Source of the DNA: Megaustenia siamemsis
Taxonomy: Eukaryota > Mollusca > Gastropoda > Stylommatophora > Ariophantidae
NCBI GenBank assembly: GCA_032433765.1
Contig: JAVIAB010000139.1
Span: 44,706,690 to 44,770,689, forward strand
Direction: 5' to 3'
Length of the DNA: 64,000 nt
Part shown: positions 22,590 to 33,198 of the stretch, piece by piece
Numbering within the stretch: position 1 is the first letter of the stretch
Layout: each line of letters starts with the position of its first letter
The notes under the pieces: model-generated
What the model was told of the DNA's origin: nothing
The model's database searches: none
The model's input: the letters and a program-made list of their open reading frames with translations, nothing else
Made by a program: the position numbers and the translations under genes

Positions 22590-23040
22590 GGGGGGGGCCT
22601 CGGTAGTCTACAGATAAGACGGGGACCTCTGGACAAGAAAGTTCTGGGTTTGATTCCCACCACAAGTGGTTAAACGTTTAAAAATAAAAATTCAATCAAA
22701 TTCGTGATTTCCCCGTGGCTTTACCCCTCCCCTGGTCTCTGCGTAGTGAGATCCGATGTTTAGCTTTCTCAGATAACGGAGAACAGGAGGTTCCGTCTCC
22801 GCTCTGCGCATGTTAAAGGCAGCCGAAAATCGAAAAGAGTAGGCCAAAAATTACCACTTGCGGACAAAATTTACAGGAAAAAAAATCTGCCCAAAACTTG
22901 AAAACTCTCGACGATAAAAATGATGATAGCTCTGATTGAAGTCGGAGAATATCTGCCTGCATGACAAGGACACCTGAACACATACTATAGGAGTGAAAAT
23001 ATATGCAAAACGCTGTCTCTGTACTTCGTTAAACACGTTT
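22590..23040 (+). mobile_element. SINE-4 copy
   Basis: The head CCTCGGTAGTCTACAGATAA with GGGTTTGATTCCCACC (B-box-like) is followed by a body. Body landmarks CCGTGGCTTTACCCCTCCCC, GTGAGATCCGATGTTTAGC and GCGCATGTTAAAG recur at 58283-58740 and partly at 44143-44375. Its 3' end is joined to a SINE-3 in the opposite orientation. Confidence 0.75.
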
Positions 23041-23041
23041 T

Positions 23042-23359
23042 TTTTTCGTCAGCTTTTACCTCTGACGAAGTCCCTAAAGACTAGCAACTGAATTTTGCGT
23101 GTTATTCCGTTTTTCCCAGGCAGACGTGTGCACAGGGGTCCCTCGTCGAACAGGCAGATAACGCCGAATTCGGAGGTACTCATATTTTTTCCGTCGATGA
23201 GTAATTGACGTTTCAAGCCGGGCCTCGCTGCTGAGACCAGGGGTGGTTGCCGCAGAGAGAAATCGTAAATAAAAATCCTAACCCTTTGTAGCCGGGATTT
23301 GAGCCTACAACCTTTCTGTCTCGAGGCGGCGTCTTGCATCGAGACCAACCAGTCCCCCA
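23042..23359 (-). mobile_element. SINE-3 copy
   Basis: The minus-strand head GGGGGACTGGTTGGTCTCGA with GGCTCAAATCCCGGCTAC (B-box-like) starts at 23359. The body holds CGTCAATTACTCATCGACGG and AGGGACCCCTGTGCACACGT. It ends near 23042 in an A-rich tail. Copies at 40402-40700 and 53848-54166 align along the whole length. Confidence 0.85.
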
Positions 23360-23579
23360 GTTAAACACATAAAGCTGGCGAGCGCACACAAACAAATCAA
23401 ACATTACAATAAAAATACATTTATAATACCACTACTAGGGCAGTAGTTGACAAAATATGTTGCTTTTAGTTGAGAAACGATTTATGCACCAGAGCAGATT
23501 TGTGACGAAGTAGTGACGCCTCCAGTTTTTGGAAATTAAAATCACTAGAAGAGCGGCTGGTTTCCATCAGTAAACAAAT

Positions 23580-23845
23580 CATTATCATCAAGTACTGGAT
23601 CTACTGGCGTAGGTGATCATGTCTCTCCACAACTTTCGATCTCGGCAGCTATTTATCATTTCTGTTGTTGACCTTCTGCCAAGCCATTCTCTTAAGCTGT
23701 CTGTTAATTTTTTCTCTTTGCTTCCCTCTATCTCTTTGTCCCTCAATTTTCCCACTTGTTACAATATATTCCAGTTGTTCTCTTCTCATTACATGGCCAA
23801 AAAATGATGATTGTTTCTTCCTAATATTGGAAATTAGCTACAAAA
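23580..23845 (-). mobile_element. LINE-B 3' end, 5'-truncated
   Basis: ATTATCATCAAGTACTGGAT then CTACTGGCGTAGGTGATCAT, TGTTGTTGACCTTCTGCCAA and CATGGCCAAAAAATGATGAT match the LINE-B end at 45817 closely. Similarity stops after GGAAATTAGCT near 23838. Confidence 0.8.
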
Positions 23846-24628
23846 ATGCAGTAAACAAATATAAAAGTAAATAAATAAACTGCAAGTCCGTCAATGAAAA
23901 TAATTTTAAAATGCAACGTTTATGAACATAGCGGTCTTATAATGGTTTTGTAAATCCATCACAGTGATCTTATTAAGTCATTTCCGCTCATTTACTTCCC
24001 ACCCCAAATCATTATTGCAAACTAGTTAAATATTGAAGTTTAGCCATATATTTTGTGAGTTTTGAAATAATGAAATTAGATATGTCTCGGCCATTCCTTG
24101 TATCTGACGCTCTTGTAGCATTTGTTGATGGTTCGTTATTTCATATTTTGATCTTTCTGTCATATCACACAAACCATTTTACCTGTTTTAACCTTTTTAT
24201 ATTCAGTGGTGAGCATTACTCCTAGCTTTGTTTTTACAATTAATTTTATCTCTTTTCCAATCTTTCCAATCATGTTGTTTTCTATCATGCGCCCGAACAC
24301 ATTTAATGAGTTAGTTTTCTCGTTGTTCACGTGTCTAACTTCTACATTAGAAACTGATTGCACAACATTGAAATAAAGATTGTCGTAAAATGCCCGTTTT
24401 GCCTCTAATGTTATTTCCTTTATTAGACAGCAATAGTGACATCTATCCGATGAAAAGCTTTCTGGAATCTCTGTTGTTTGTGTATTATAGTGTGTCTCTA
24501 GACTTAATATAACAACAACAACAACAACAAGAGTTAATATGAGTTTGAATTCCTCCGCACGCTTTAAGTATCTTCTCTCTATCGTTACGTTGATTAATTT
24601 TAGTTGTAAAGTTCATTACTTCTATTTT
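23846..24628. other. No gene recognised; (AAC)n at 24511-24530
   Basis: A 67-codon minus frame (24363-24160) has no recognisable motif. A short AAC microsatellite is the only clear structure. Confidence 0.5.
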
Positions 24629-24877
24629 GAGCCGCGATAGCTCAGTGGTTAGTGAACTGGACTACAAAGGACAAGGGGTAGGGTTCGATTCTCACCGACG
24701 ACTTTAGGGTTCACTCAGCCACAGATTGGTACCGGATTTTTTTCTGGGAAAGTAAAGCAGCACGGGCGTAATACCGACCACATTTCCCCAAAAATCATGT
24801 GTCGAAGGTCTATAAAAATGATGGTCACTAACACCATATTCCCTCTACGCCCCTTGGCGTGACGGGGGGTACTTTAC
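24629..24877 (+). mobile_element. SINE-1, complete copy in forward orientation
   Basis: The head GAGCCGCGATAGCTCAGTGG (A-box TAGCTCAGTGG) and GGGTTCGATTCTCACC (B-box) give a tRNA-like promoter. The conserved body contains ACCGGATTTTTTTCTGGGAA and TATGGTCACTAACACCATAT equivalents, and it ends in GGCGTGACGGGGGGTACTTT. Best copy for judging the family. Confidence 0.9.
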
Positions 24878-25310
24878 TCACTTATTACTTATGTTTTGGC
24901 TATGTTGATTCTCTTGTTGGAACCATCATGTGGGTTGCTAAGTGTTCTTGTAGGCCATCTATTTTCTTACTCACCGTGTTAGTTCCTGCTCGCCTACAAA
25001 CAAAACCTCGGTAACATCCTCCGTCTCAGATAGGTTGGCTTACACACTATTCCATATAAGTAGCAAATAATAGTTGGGCATCCCTCTGTCACTTCTGTTC
25101 TAATTATACCGTTATCTGTATAATTTGCTTCTGTTCTGGCTGTGCAGCTGTTGTTATAGAGACTTTTACATAGGTGGGTTATGATATTGGCTTTCTCCGT
25201 ATGTTGTTAGTATTTCCCATGAACTTTCTCTATTACTCTTTCAAATGTGTTTTCTGGGTTTTTGAAAGCTGTTTTGTCGCCTTTTCTGCCAGTTGTTGTA
25301 GTGGTCTTTA
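24878..25310. other. No recognised feature
   Basis: Flank between SINE-1 and the 33-bp array; no coding or element signal. Confidence 0.5.
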
Positions 25311-26920
25311 ATACCATTACAGTAGGAGAAGGTGTAATCGTTAATACCATTACAGTAGGAGCAGGTGTAATCGTTAATGCCATTACAGTAGGAGAAGGTG
25401 TAATCGTTAATACCATTACAGTAGGTGAAGGTGTAATCGTTAATACCATCACAGTAAGAGAAGGTGTAATCGTTAATACCATTACAGTAGGTGAAGGTGT
25501 AATCGTTAATACCATCACAGTAAGAGAAGGTGTAATCGTTAATACCATTACAGTAGGAGAAGGTGTAATCGTTAATACCATCACAGTAGGAGCAGCTGTA
25601 ATCTTTAATGCCACTACATTAGGAGTAGATGTAATCTTTAATACTATTACACTAGGAGTAGTTGTAATTATGTAAACCATTACATCAGGAGTAGATGTAA
25701 TCAGTAATACCACTACATTAGCAGTTAGTGTAATCTTTAATATTATTACATTAGGAGTAGTTGTAATCATTAATACCATCACATTATTCGCAGGTGTAAT
25801 CGTTAATACCATCACAGTAGGAGAGATATATTCTTTAACACCATTACAGCAGGAGCAGATATAATCTTTCACATTTCAGTACGGACAGATGTAATCTTCA
25901 ATACCATTACAGTAGGTACAGATGTAATCTTCAATACCATTACAGTAGGTATAGATGCAATCTTCAATACCATTACAGTAGGTACAGATGTCTTTAATAG
26001 CATTACCATAGGTACAGATGTAATCTTCAATACCATTACAACAGGTAAAAATGTAATATTCAAAACCATTACAATAGGTACAGATGTAATCTTTAATACC
26101 ATTACATTAGAAACAGAGATACTCTTGAATACTATTATGTCCTGCGTAGATATAATCTTGAATACCATTAAGATGTGCGTAGATCTAATCTTGAATACCA
26201 TTACGATTTGCGTAGATCTAAACTTGAATACCATTACGGCGTGCGTAGATCTAAACTTGAATACCATTACGGCGTGCGTAGATCTAAACTTGAATACCAT
26301 TACGGCGTGCGTAGATCTAAACTTGAATACCATTACGGCGTGCGTAGATTTAACTTGAATACCATTACGGCGTGCGTAGATCTAATCTTGAATACCATTA
26401 CGGCGTGCGTAGATCTAATCTTGAATACCATTACGGCGTGCGTAGATCTAATCCTGAATACCATTACGGCGTGCGTAGATCTAATCCTGAATACCATTAC
26501 GGCGTGCGTAGATCTAATCCTGAATACCATTACGGCGTGCGTAGATCTAATCTTGAATACCATTACGGCGTGCGTAGATCTAATCTTGAATACCATTACG
26601 GCGTGCGTAGATCTAATCCTGAATACCATTACGGCGTGCGTAGATCTAATCCTGAATACCATTACGGCGTGCGTAGGTAGATCTAATCCCGAATACCATT
26701 ACGGCGTGCGTAGGTAGATCTAATTTTAAATACCATTACGACGTGTGTAGATCTAATCTTGAATAGCACTATGGCGTGCGTAGGTAGATCTAATTTTGAA
26801 TACCATTACGGCGTGCGTAGATCTAATCTTGAATATCACTATGGCGTGCGTAGGTAGATCTAATTTTGAATACCATTATGGCGCGCGTAAATCTAATCTT
26901 GAGTACGGAATAACATTACA
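25311..26920. repeat. 33-bp tandem array in two subfamilies, about 48 copies
   Basis: Left half (to about 26160): units of AATACCATTACAGTAGG(A/T)G followed by (A/C)AGGTGTAATC type sequence, diverged. Right half: units of AATACCATTACGGCGTGCGT followed by AGATCTAATCTTG, nearly identical, each with an AGATCT site. From about 26670 several units are 37 bp through a 4-bp GTAG duplication. Frames stay open on both strands because 33 is divisible by three; I do not call a gene. Confidence 0.95.
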
Positions 26921-27238
26921 GTACGATGAAAGAATAGTGTATTTCATGTCTATTTTCATTCTAACGTGATACAATGTACTAATGTTATTATTTATCCCGG
27001 GTGCGCAGTTTGGTGCGTCCAAGATGACGGTGTATTTTCACTAGACCGTTGTCAACGAAGGGTAATTTTATTTCTGTGAGCTTATGAAGGACAGAAATCA
27101 ATCGCCTACGGTGCCTCCACGTGCCGCAGAGTTAATTGACTGGAGTTGGCCAGTCTATAACGTGAAAACGGGTTCTGGACCTCACGACTGAGTGAGTGCA
27201 CGTGAGTCTATCATCGACGTTCAGCGACCATATTAATC

Positions 27239-28040
27239 ATGGCGACAGTAAGTATTCAGATGAAGCCCAAAAGACTACAACGAAGGAGGAAAATTAGAAA
27301 AGGTAAAAGAGGTGGTTTGAAATTGTTGAAGTGTGAGAGGCTAGGCCTAAAGTATGTGCGCGTTACATATTGGAATTGTGCATCTATAAATCAACGACAT
27401 CCCATTTTTGATAAGCTACTGTGCGGCGCCGATATAATGATTTTGCAAGAAACACTTCTTGAATTGTAGTGAAGGACAGTTAGTGCCCATGGATTTCATT
27501 GTTTCTACAATAGAAGACACATTGGACAGGCCATCCTGGTGCGAACCAACATGGTAGCAGCTGAGGTTGATATGTTTGCGTGGGACAAGGCAGAATTGCA
27601 GGTACATGCAATTAGGGTGCATACCCCAGTTCCTTTCGTGGTTGTAAATGTGTACGCCTGTAATGGGAAGGTGGACACACAACAAAGGCAGAATCTCTTT
27701 GACTTCGAGTAGGAGAACGTCATTTCCTGCGGAGACTTTAGAGGAAACCAGTGGGGTAACGTCATAACCAACAAGCAGGGGGAAGACCTAGAAAACGCAC
27801 TGGTGTCCGTCGATTTAGTGTGCTTGAATGATAGAAGGGAAACAAGAATGGCCACTCGAACAGGAGACTCTGATAGTGTCATAGACCAGGTACTGGTGTC
27901 TTCTGCCTTAGCACCGGTTTACAGGTGGAGTGTATTGGGATTCCACAGAAGTGATCACTATCCATGTGTCCTCCTAGTTGAAAAAGGCAGAAATAGAAAC
28001 CAGAAAAGGAAGCTTCACACATTCCACCATGAGATCAGTC
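27239..28040 (+). pseudogene. LINE-D endonuclease domain with N-terminus
   Basis: The frame from the Met at 27239 starts with a basic leader (KPKRLQRRRKIRKGKRGG), then VRVTYWNCASINQRHP and DIMILQETLLEL. That is the Asn and Glu (LQET) part of the endonuclease fold missing from copy 1. A stop at 27466-27468 follows directly. Downstream, in other frames, come VNVYACNGKVDTQQ, SVDLVCLNDRRETRMATRTG and RSDHYPCVLL (catalytic Asp-His). The copy has all main blocks but not in one frame. Confidence 0.82.
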
Positions 28041-29790
28041 GAGGAAGCGTGGCGGAACAAGAGACTAACGGTCAAGACATGGCAGAAAGCTAGAAGGAAT
28101 GGAAGAACACAACCTGAGCTCTTGAAACGTCTGAAAGAAGAGGTCGACCAAAAAATGATGCACTTTAAACTGTGCACTATGCAGGCTAAGGATACCAAGT
28201 GGGTTTTTTTCTGTAAAAAAATGTGCTCAGAAAAATCGCTAGCCACATTCTGGCACCTTCATCAGAGCATGAATGGCACAACACGACACAGGTATACCAG
28301 ACTTCCAGAGGACAGCCCTGATATGGCACACATCTGAAGTGCGCAAAGTCACAATCACTACTGATACCATTCGCACAACACTTAAAAGGTCACACAACAC
28401 TGCGCCTGGTCCAGATGGTGTTCGGTACGGCGACATAGGCGATTTAGCTGACGACGACTTGCAAAAACTGACCAAAGAGTTTTATGCCAGCATTCAGAGT
28501 GGCCAGATTAAGGAGGAGTGGCTTCACAGCTAAATACTACCATTACCTAAGCCAAACAAGGACCATTCTCAGATCAGTGCCTACAGAATATCAAGATCCA
28601 GAACACCGCGGGCAAGTTACTGGAGAAAATAGTTGCCCGTGTCCTCATCTGTCACCTTGAATAGAAACGCGCGTTCCCACCCACACTCGTAGGTTATATG
28701 GCCCTTTTTGTCTTGTCAGACGGTCTAGTGGAGGCTATTGTGTATTTTTTTAGGTTTTGTTTTTGTCGAACAGCTTCTCTCGTGGCTAATTCCACCAATG
28801 TTTGACAAACACATGCTGTCACATAATGAACAATTCAGGCTCGCTGATCCACAGGGTTTTCCATCCTTTTTCATGAGTTTTTTATCTTCTATGTTTTGCC
28901 TTAGCACAGTCTCAAATGATGTTATACCGTTCCTTATACAAGTTCTCCATGATGCGCGATTACTTGCCAGATGTTCCCTGTCATTTTCACAGATGGAGAA
29001 GTCTTTCAAAGATGATTTACATCATATCTCTATATCGTAATTTAGGTCTGCCGATTTGTCTTTTTCCGTGTGTTAGTTCACTATATAGTATTTGCATAGG
29101 AATGCGCTTTTCTTCCATTCGTTGGAAATGCCCCAGCCATCGTAGTCTTCGACATCTGAACAATGACAAGATTGTTGGGGTCTTAGCACGTTGCAGGACA
29201 GTTAAGTTGGTTATTTTGTCCTGCCGTTGGTTATAGATATAACAAAGAGACATGGCTCAATGTGGCAGTCTTCGCCTATGACGTCTTCGAAAGCATCCAC
29301 AGACAAGAGGAGACATGTGCTGCTGCTATAGATCTGGAGGATGCATACAACAGAGTACCGTTTGAATACCCCATGCATGTTTCCCAAACTGGCGGTGCAC
29401 CCCTTCCTCATTAGATGGATCGCTGCAACACTGTTTCAAAGGAAGGTGATACTCAAATGTGAAAGTTGGTCATCCAAGCCAATATCCATTTTTTCAAAAT
29501 GCATGACGAACTCAGTCGCATTTCTTCCTGGTGTGGGGTTTCAGGTGCCTTGGTTAATCCTAATAAAACATCAGTTGCAAGGTTCTCCCATAACAAATAT
29601 ATCGTTAATACGACCACACCGGTTGTACGAATGGGAGTTGATGAGGTGACCAGGGACAAGTTGATGATATACCTCGGAGTTAAGTTTGATCGCAGTCTGT
29701 GTTTTCGGGACCACGTAGACCATGTGAAAACAAAATCCCGCAAAGGATTAGCCGCCTTGAAGGTCATGGCAGCTGCCAACATCTAGCAGA
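28041..29790 (+). pseudogene. LINE-D reverse transcriptase, active-site deletion and insertion
   Basis: DKKMMHFKLC-like linker, then NTAPGPDGVRYGDIGDLADD (about 28400-28460) and IKEEWLHS before a stop. The region is then split by the insert at 28699-29228 and resumes at 29229 (LEDAYNRVPFEYPMHV, RWIAATLFQRKVILKCESWS). The sequence that in copy 1 carries GLPQGSP and FADD (13094-13259) is absent: the text passes from CCATTTTTTCAAA directly to ATGCATGACGAACTCAGTCG near 29490-29510. The thumb region (FDRSLCFRDHVDHVKTKSRK) follows to 29786. This copy cannot encode a working RT. Confidence 0.85.
28699..29228 (-). mobile_element. LINE-J 3' fragment inserted in LINE-D copy 2
   Basis: The minus strand reads RCRRLRWLGHFQRMEEKRIP, then LYSELTHGKRQIGRPKLRYR, then a C2-H-C zinc-finger-like end (CSLCDSMCLSNIGGISHERSC). 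This is a common metazoan LINE C-terminus. GGTTATA flanks the insert at 28692-28698 and 29229-29235 where LINE-D copy 1 has a single copy, consistent with a 7-bp target duplication. Confidence 0.85.
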
Positions 29791-30905
29791 GGCTACTTAC
29801 TCTTCTGTACCAGGGATTAGTCCTCGCACCAATTGAGTATGCCCTGGGAATTCTTACTGTCAGTACGACTCAAATTGATAGGCAGAAGAAAATACAAAAT
29901 GAAGCCATGCGCATTATCTTGGGATGTACAAGGGACACTCCCTGTGTAGCAATGAGGTATCTTCTTGACTTTCCAACCATGGATGACAGAATCAAGATCT
30001 GGACCGAGCAGAAGATGTTATCAAACAGGCCCGTGGGCTTACCAATATCAACGTTGGTAAGGAGTGGATACCGGTGCCATCGTCATTGAAGGGGACATTC
30101 TTGTATATTGTCACACTCGACAGGAAATGTAGGGAACATAACTCAGTCGTGATCAATGCGGAGGTCAACGGTCTCATCTGCGATAACACCGATGAGAAAG
30201 ATGCAGTCATCTATACAGACGGATCTGTGTAATACGACACCAAAGGAGTGCATGGGCATTTACAGCACGCTCGGCAGGCAGAATAGTCATGGAAGACAGT
30301 GGTGCATACATTATGACCACGAGTAGCATGACGATGGAGTTACGTAATGGTAGTGACCAAGGCATTCATCTGGTTAGAGTCACAATACTACACCCACGCC
30401 TGTATACTGAGTGATTCGATGAGCATGATAAGAAAAGTGCAGTCGGGATTTGTTCGTATGCAATGGGTAGAGTTATTGCAGAAGTCCAAAATACGTAAGG
30501 TCGCCTTTGGCTACGTCCCAGGACATGCGGGAGCACGGGGAAATGAAAGAGGGGACAGGTTGGCAAGCTGCGCTTTTGTTGAAGACAGTTAACCAATTGA
30601 TCGAGGGGACGGTATCAATACCCTCCGGGAAGTGGGAAGGACAAAGAACTTTGACAACCATGAGTCCATGTCACTTCTTCGGATAAAAGAGATGGGAGTT
30701 AAGATGGGCACAGCCGCAAACGAGAAACTTAGTGGACGACTCAAGTTCTGTGTTGGTTAATTAGTCTTCTTAAAGACTAATTAACCAACACAGAACTGGA
30801 GTCGTCAGTCGCTGAACACTTCGAGACTTGTTGAGGAGGGGATCTGAGCACCTATGGACATGTTCTGAGTGCAATGATGATGACCCGCTAATAACCCAAC
30901 AACTC
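29791..30905 (+). pseudogene. LINE-D RNase H and C-terminal part, multiply broken
   Basis: Pieces in different frames: MRIILGCTRDTPCVAMRYLL (29907 on), then AVIYTDGSV followed by a stop near 30228. Later come ACILSDSMSMIRKVQSGFVR and GYVPGHAGARGNERGDRLAS at 30347-30592. The last reads RGD where copy 1 has RAD, keeping the Asp. The Glu region near 30330 is frameshifted. A foldback duplication interrupts the C-terminal region at 30735-30806. Confidence 0.82.
30735..30806. repeat. 34-bp inverted repeat (hairpin) with 4-bp loop
   Basis: The left arm 30735-30768 and right arm 30773-30806 are reverse complements with one mismatch, around loop CTTA. LINE-D copy 1 has only the right-arm sequence, so the left arm is a new inverted copy. 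Confidence 0.92.
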
Positions 30906-31018
30906 AATAATGTAGATCCAACTGGCAACAGACAGTAAATGCTGATCTGAATGCAGAAGAAAGCAAATAATAAGACAGGCTGTCCACTCTCGACGTTTAT
31001 GAAGGATGAAACCGCAGT

Positions 31019-31060
<42 letters not shown>

Positions 31061-32228
31061 ACACACACATGAAGTCAATGGTCTATTGAGACTGACATGA
31101 TGTCAACATTCAAATACAGTTGACGGAATGTGCGCATTCTTGAGACAGATATGTAAACAGCAGAGAAACATCTCGAAGACACAAATGAGATCGTCGATGT
31201 TTCGATATTTGAATGATTGAATAAATAAATCGAACATAATTAAGGCTCAACAAAATGTATTTACAGAGAGCTGATCAGAGAAGTTGTATATGCAAGCCCG
31301 AAATACAGAGATTTCTTACGCCCGATTGTATTTGTTTTCAGTGCGTAGAGAGTTCTTTAGAGAGCGAACTAAGAAAAAAGAATGTGAACAGTATTACATT
31401 ATGACATACATGTGAAGTATAGTAACAATAGATGGGGGAGATGACGAGGACATCGGCTAAAGTGTTCAGATCAGAATTAGTTTGGTAAATCAGCCCAGTG
31501 TAACAGGCATTAACTACCTTGCTGTTGGTGTAATTATTGTTGATGTTACTCAAAAACAGCTTTCAAAATAATGATATAATGTTTACAGCCTTAAAATGCA
31601 TTTTTAAAAATTAGATTGATAATACGATTAACATAGATAAATTCTGAAAGCTTAAAATAAATAACAAAATTGACTTTAATGCAAAACTCTGTAATGGGAA
31701 TGAAGTTTGATATTTTGATAGAAATTGTATTAAAAGCTCAAACTAAATGAGAAAATTGCGTTTCTTTATTAAAATGAGCTTTTATTCTATCTAATCTCCG
31801 CAGTTTCTGACTTCCTGTGTCACACACGTGACTTCCGTCAACGACGAAGATCTCCGCGTTTGCAGTCGTGTGCTTCCTGTTTAGACATAGGCCCAACTTC
31901 CTGTTGATGTTATAATTGCTGCTGTTACTGTTGATGCTGCTCAAATACAGCTTCCTAATACTGTATCATTCTCTGAATCATCACGCTACCAAAGCAATTC
32001 TCTTTATCTCCATGATATCAATTATATCTACACAAAGAAACAGATCTACTACTTTGAGAGTACACATAATGGGCAGAAGAGGTACAAAGAAAATTAACAA
32101 GTCAGTCATTCAAGGGAATCATGTCAATGAAGTGGCTTGTAGACCGCACGAGCGAGACATGCTTTAACCGCAAAACTTCAGCCCCAACGTTTGGAAGAAA
32201 AGCAAAGCCAGTGATCGTCATGGACACA
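30906..32228. other. No gene; (GA)n/(CA)n at 31021-31070
   Basis: A GA run (31021-31058) followed by CA is the only clear structure. Segments around 31505-31570 and 31905-31970 share GTTGATG(T/C)T(A/G)CTCAAA(A/T)ACA-type sequence and may be an old direct duplication. Confidence 0.5.
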
Positions 32229-32540
32229 GTTATAGTTAGTCAAAGGCCCAGGTATTACTGCAAACGAAATTAAAATCCATTATTGCTGAACCGCCCGCGG
32301 CAGTAGAATCATCTAAATTAACATTTCATTGTATATCCAAACAAAGAAAGGCAGCTGCAGTCCCCATCGTCGCATGCACAGTGCACGTCAAAAGACATCA
32401 GGCACCACTGTGAACGTAACTGAACTGTCCTTCGTCATACGATATCATCATTCATCGTAAGCAATCGGAATACAGAAATACCATCCGATGAAACACACAG
32501 CTCACTGTGTGCACAGAGAACTGATCTCAGCAGCTCCTGG
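32229..32540 (+). repeat. Family E copy
   Basis: GGCCCAGGTATTACTGCAAA, then ACGAAATTAAAATCCATTAT, CGATGAAACACACAGCTCAC and GTGTGCACAGAG match 5080-5370 in order. The copy ends near CAGCAGCTCCTGG. Confidence 0.75.
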
Positions 32541-33198
32541 TAAGCCATGGACATAATTTCTGTCACTGACTGTCAGGTATCGACATTCCTTTAAGCCACG
32601 TATTGTATGTAGAGCACCAGACAGAAAATAAGCGAAGCAGCGATCATTTAATTCTACAGCTAAAACACTATAACTACGTTAATCCTAAACATTCAACTCT
32701 ATTCTCACTGCTTTCATCTTATTCTATATGTCCTACCTGAGCTTCTTTCATAATTTCTAACTTTGTTTCTGTCTTGCTCATTCCATGAATTCCTTATTAG
32801 TGCTTATATTAAACTACTGTTGCTGTTTTTTTTTTCTATATGAACAATCATCTATTAAGTCTGTACATTTCTAACTGTAATGTTCAACAAGATTTTGGAA
32901 TCTATTACTCAGATCTGATCACAAATAAAAAAAAGTTTGTAAAGGATACAACAAACAAGTGGAATACCTGATGAGCTAGTGACTGATGTGTCAAAGCGCA
33001 CAATGAGCCGGTTAGGCTATACATCTGGATTGTCTGGCCTTAGCATATACCTTTCTGCAAGGCAATGTGAAAGGAGGGAAAAGGAGAGATAGACAGGAAA
33101 AGGAAAGATCGAGATGGGAAGATAATATAAAAGAATGGATAGACCTACACACGTAGAGTATCAACGAATGACTAAAGACAGAAATTGAGAAGAGGAGA
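32541..33198. other. No recognised feature
   Basis: AT-rich flank before the 39-bp array, with a purine-rich segment at 33060-33130. Confidence 0.5.

Larger units (their letters stand above)
26994..30905 (+). mobile_element. LINE-D copy 2, about 3.9 kb, near full length at the 5' end, heavily damaged
   Basis: It aligns with LINE-D copy 1 from 27440 to the 3' repeats near 30890 (TAACCCAACAACTCAATAAT). It extends further 5' to a possible start codon at 27239 and an untranslated leader whose beginning I place only roughly at 26994. Damage includes many stops and frame changes, a deletion of about 165 bp removing the RT active site, a foreign LINE insertion at 28699-29228 and an inverted duplication at 30735-30806. 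No clear target duplication was found. Confidence 0.85.

Noticed and set aside
24629..24720. Functional tRNA gene at the SINE-1 head
   Set aside because: A-box and B-box are present, but a full cloverleaf with acceptor stem does not form, and the sequence continues into a repeated SINE body found five times.
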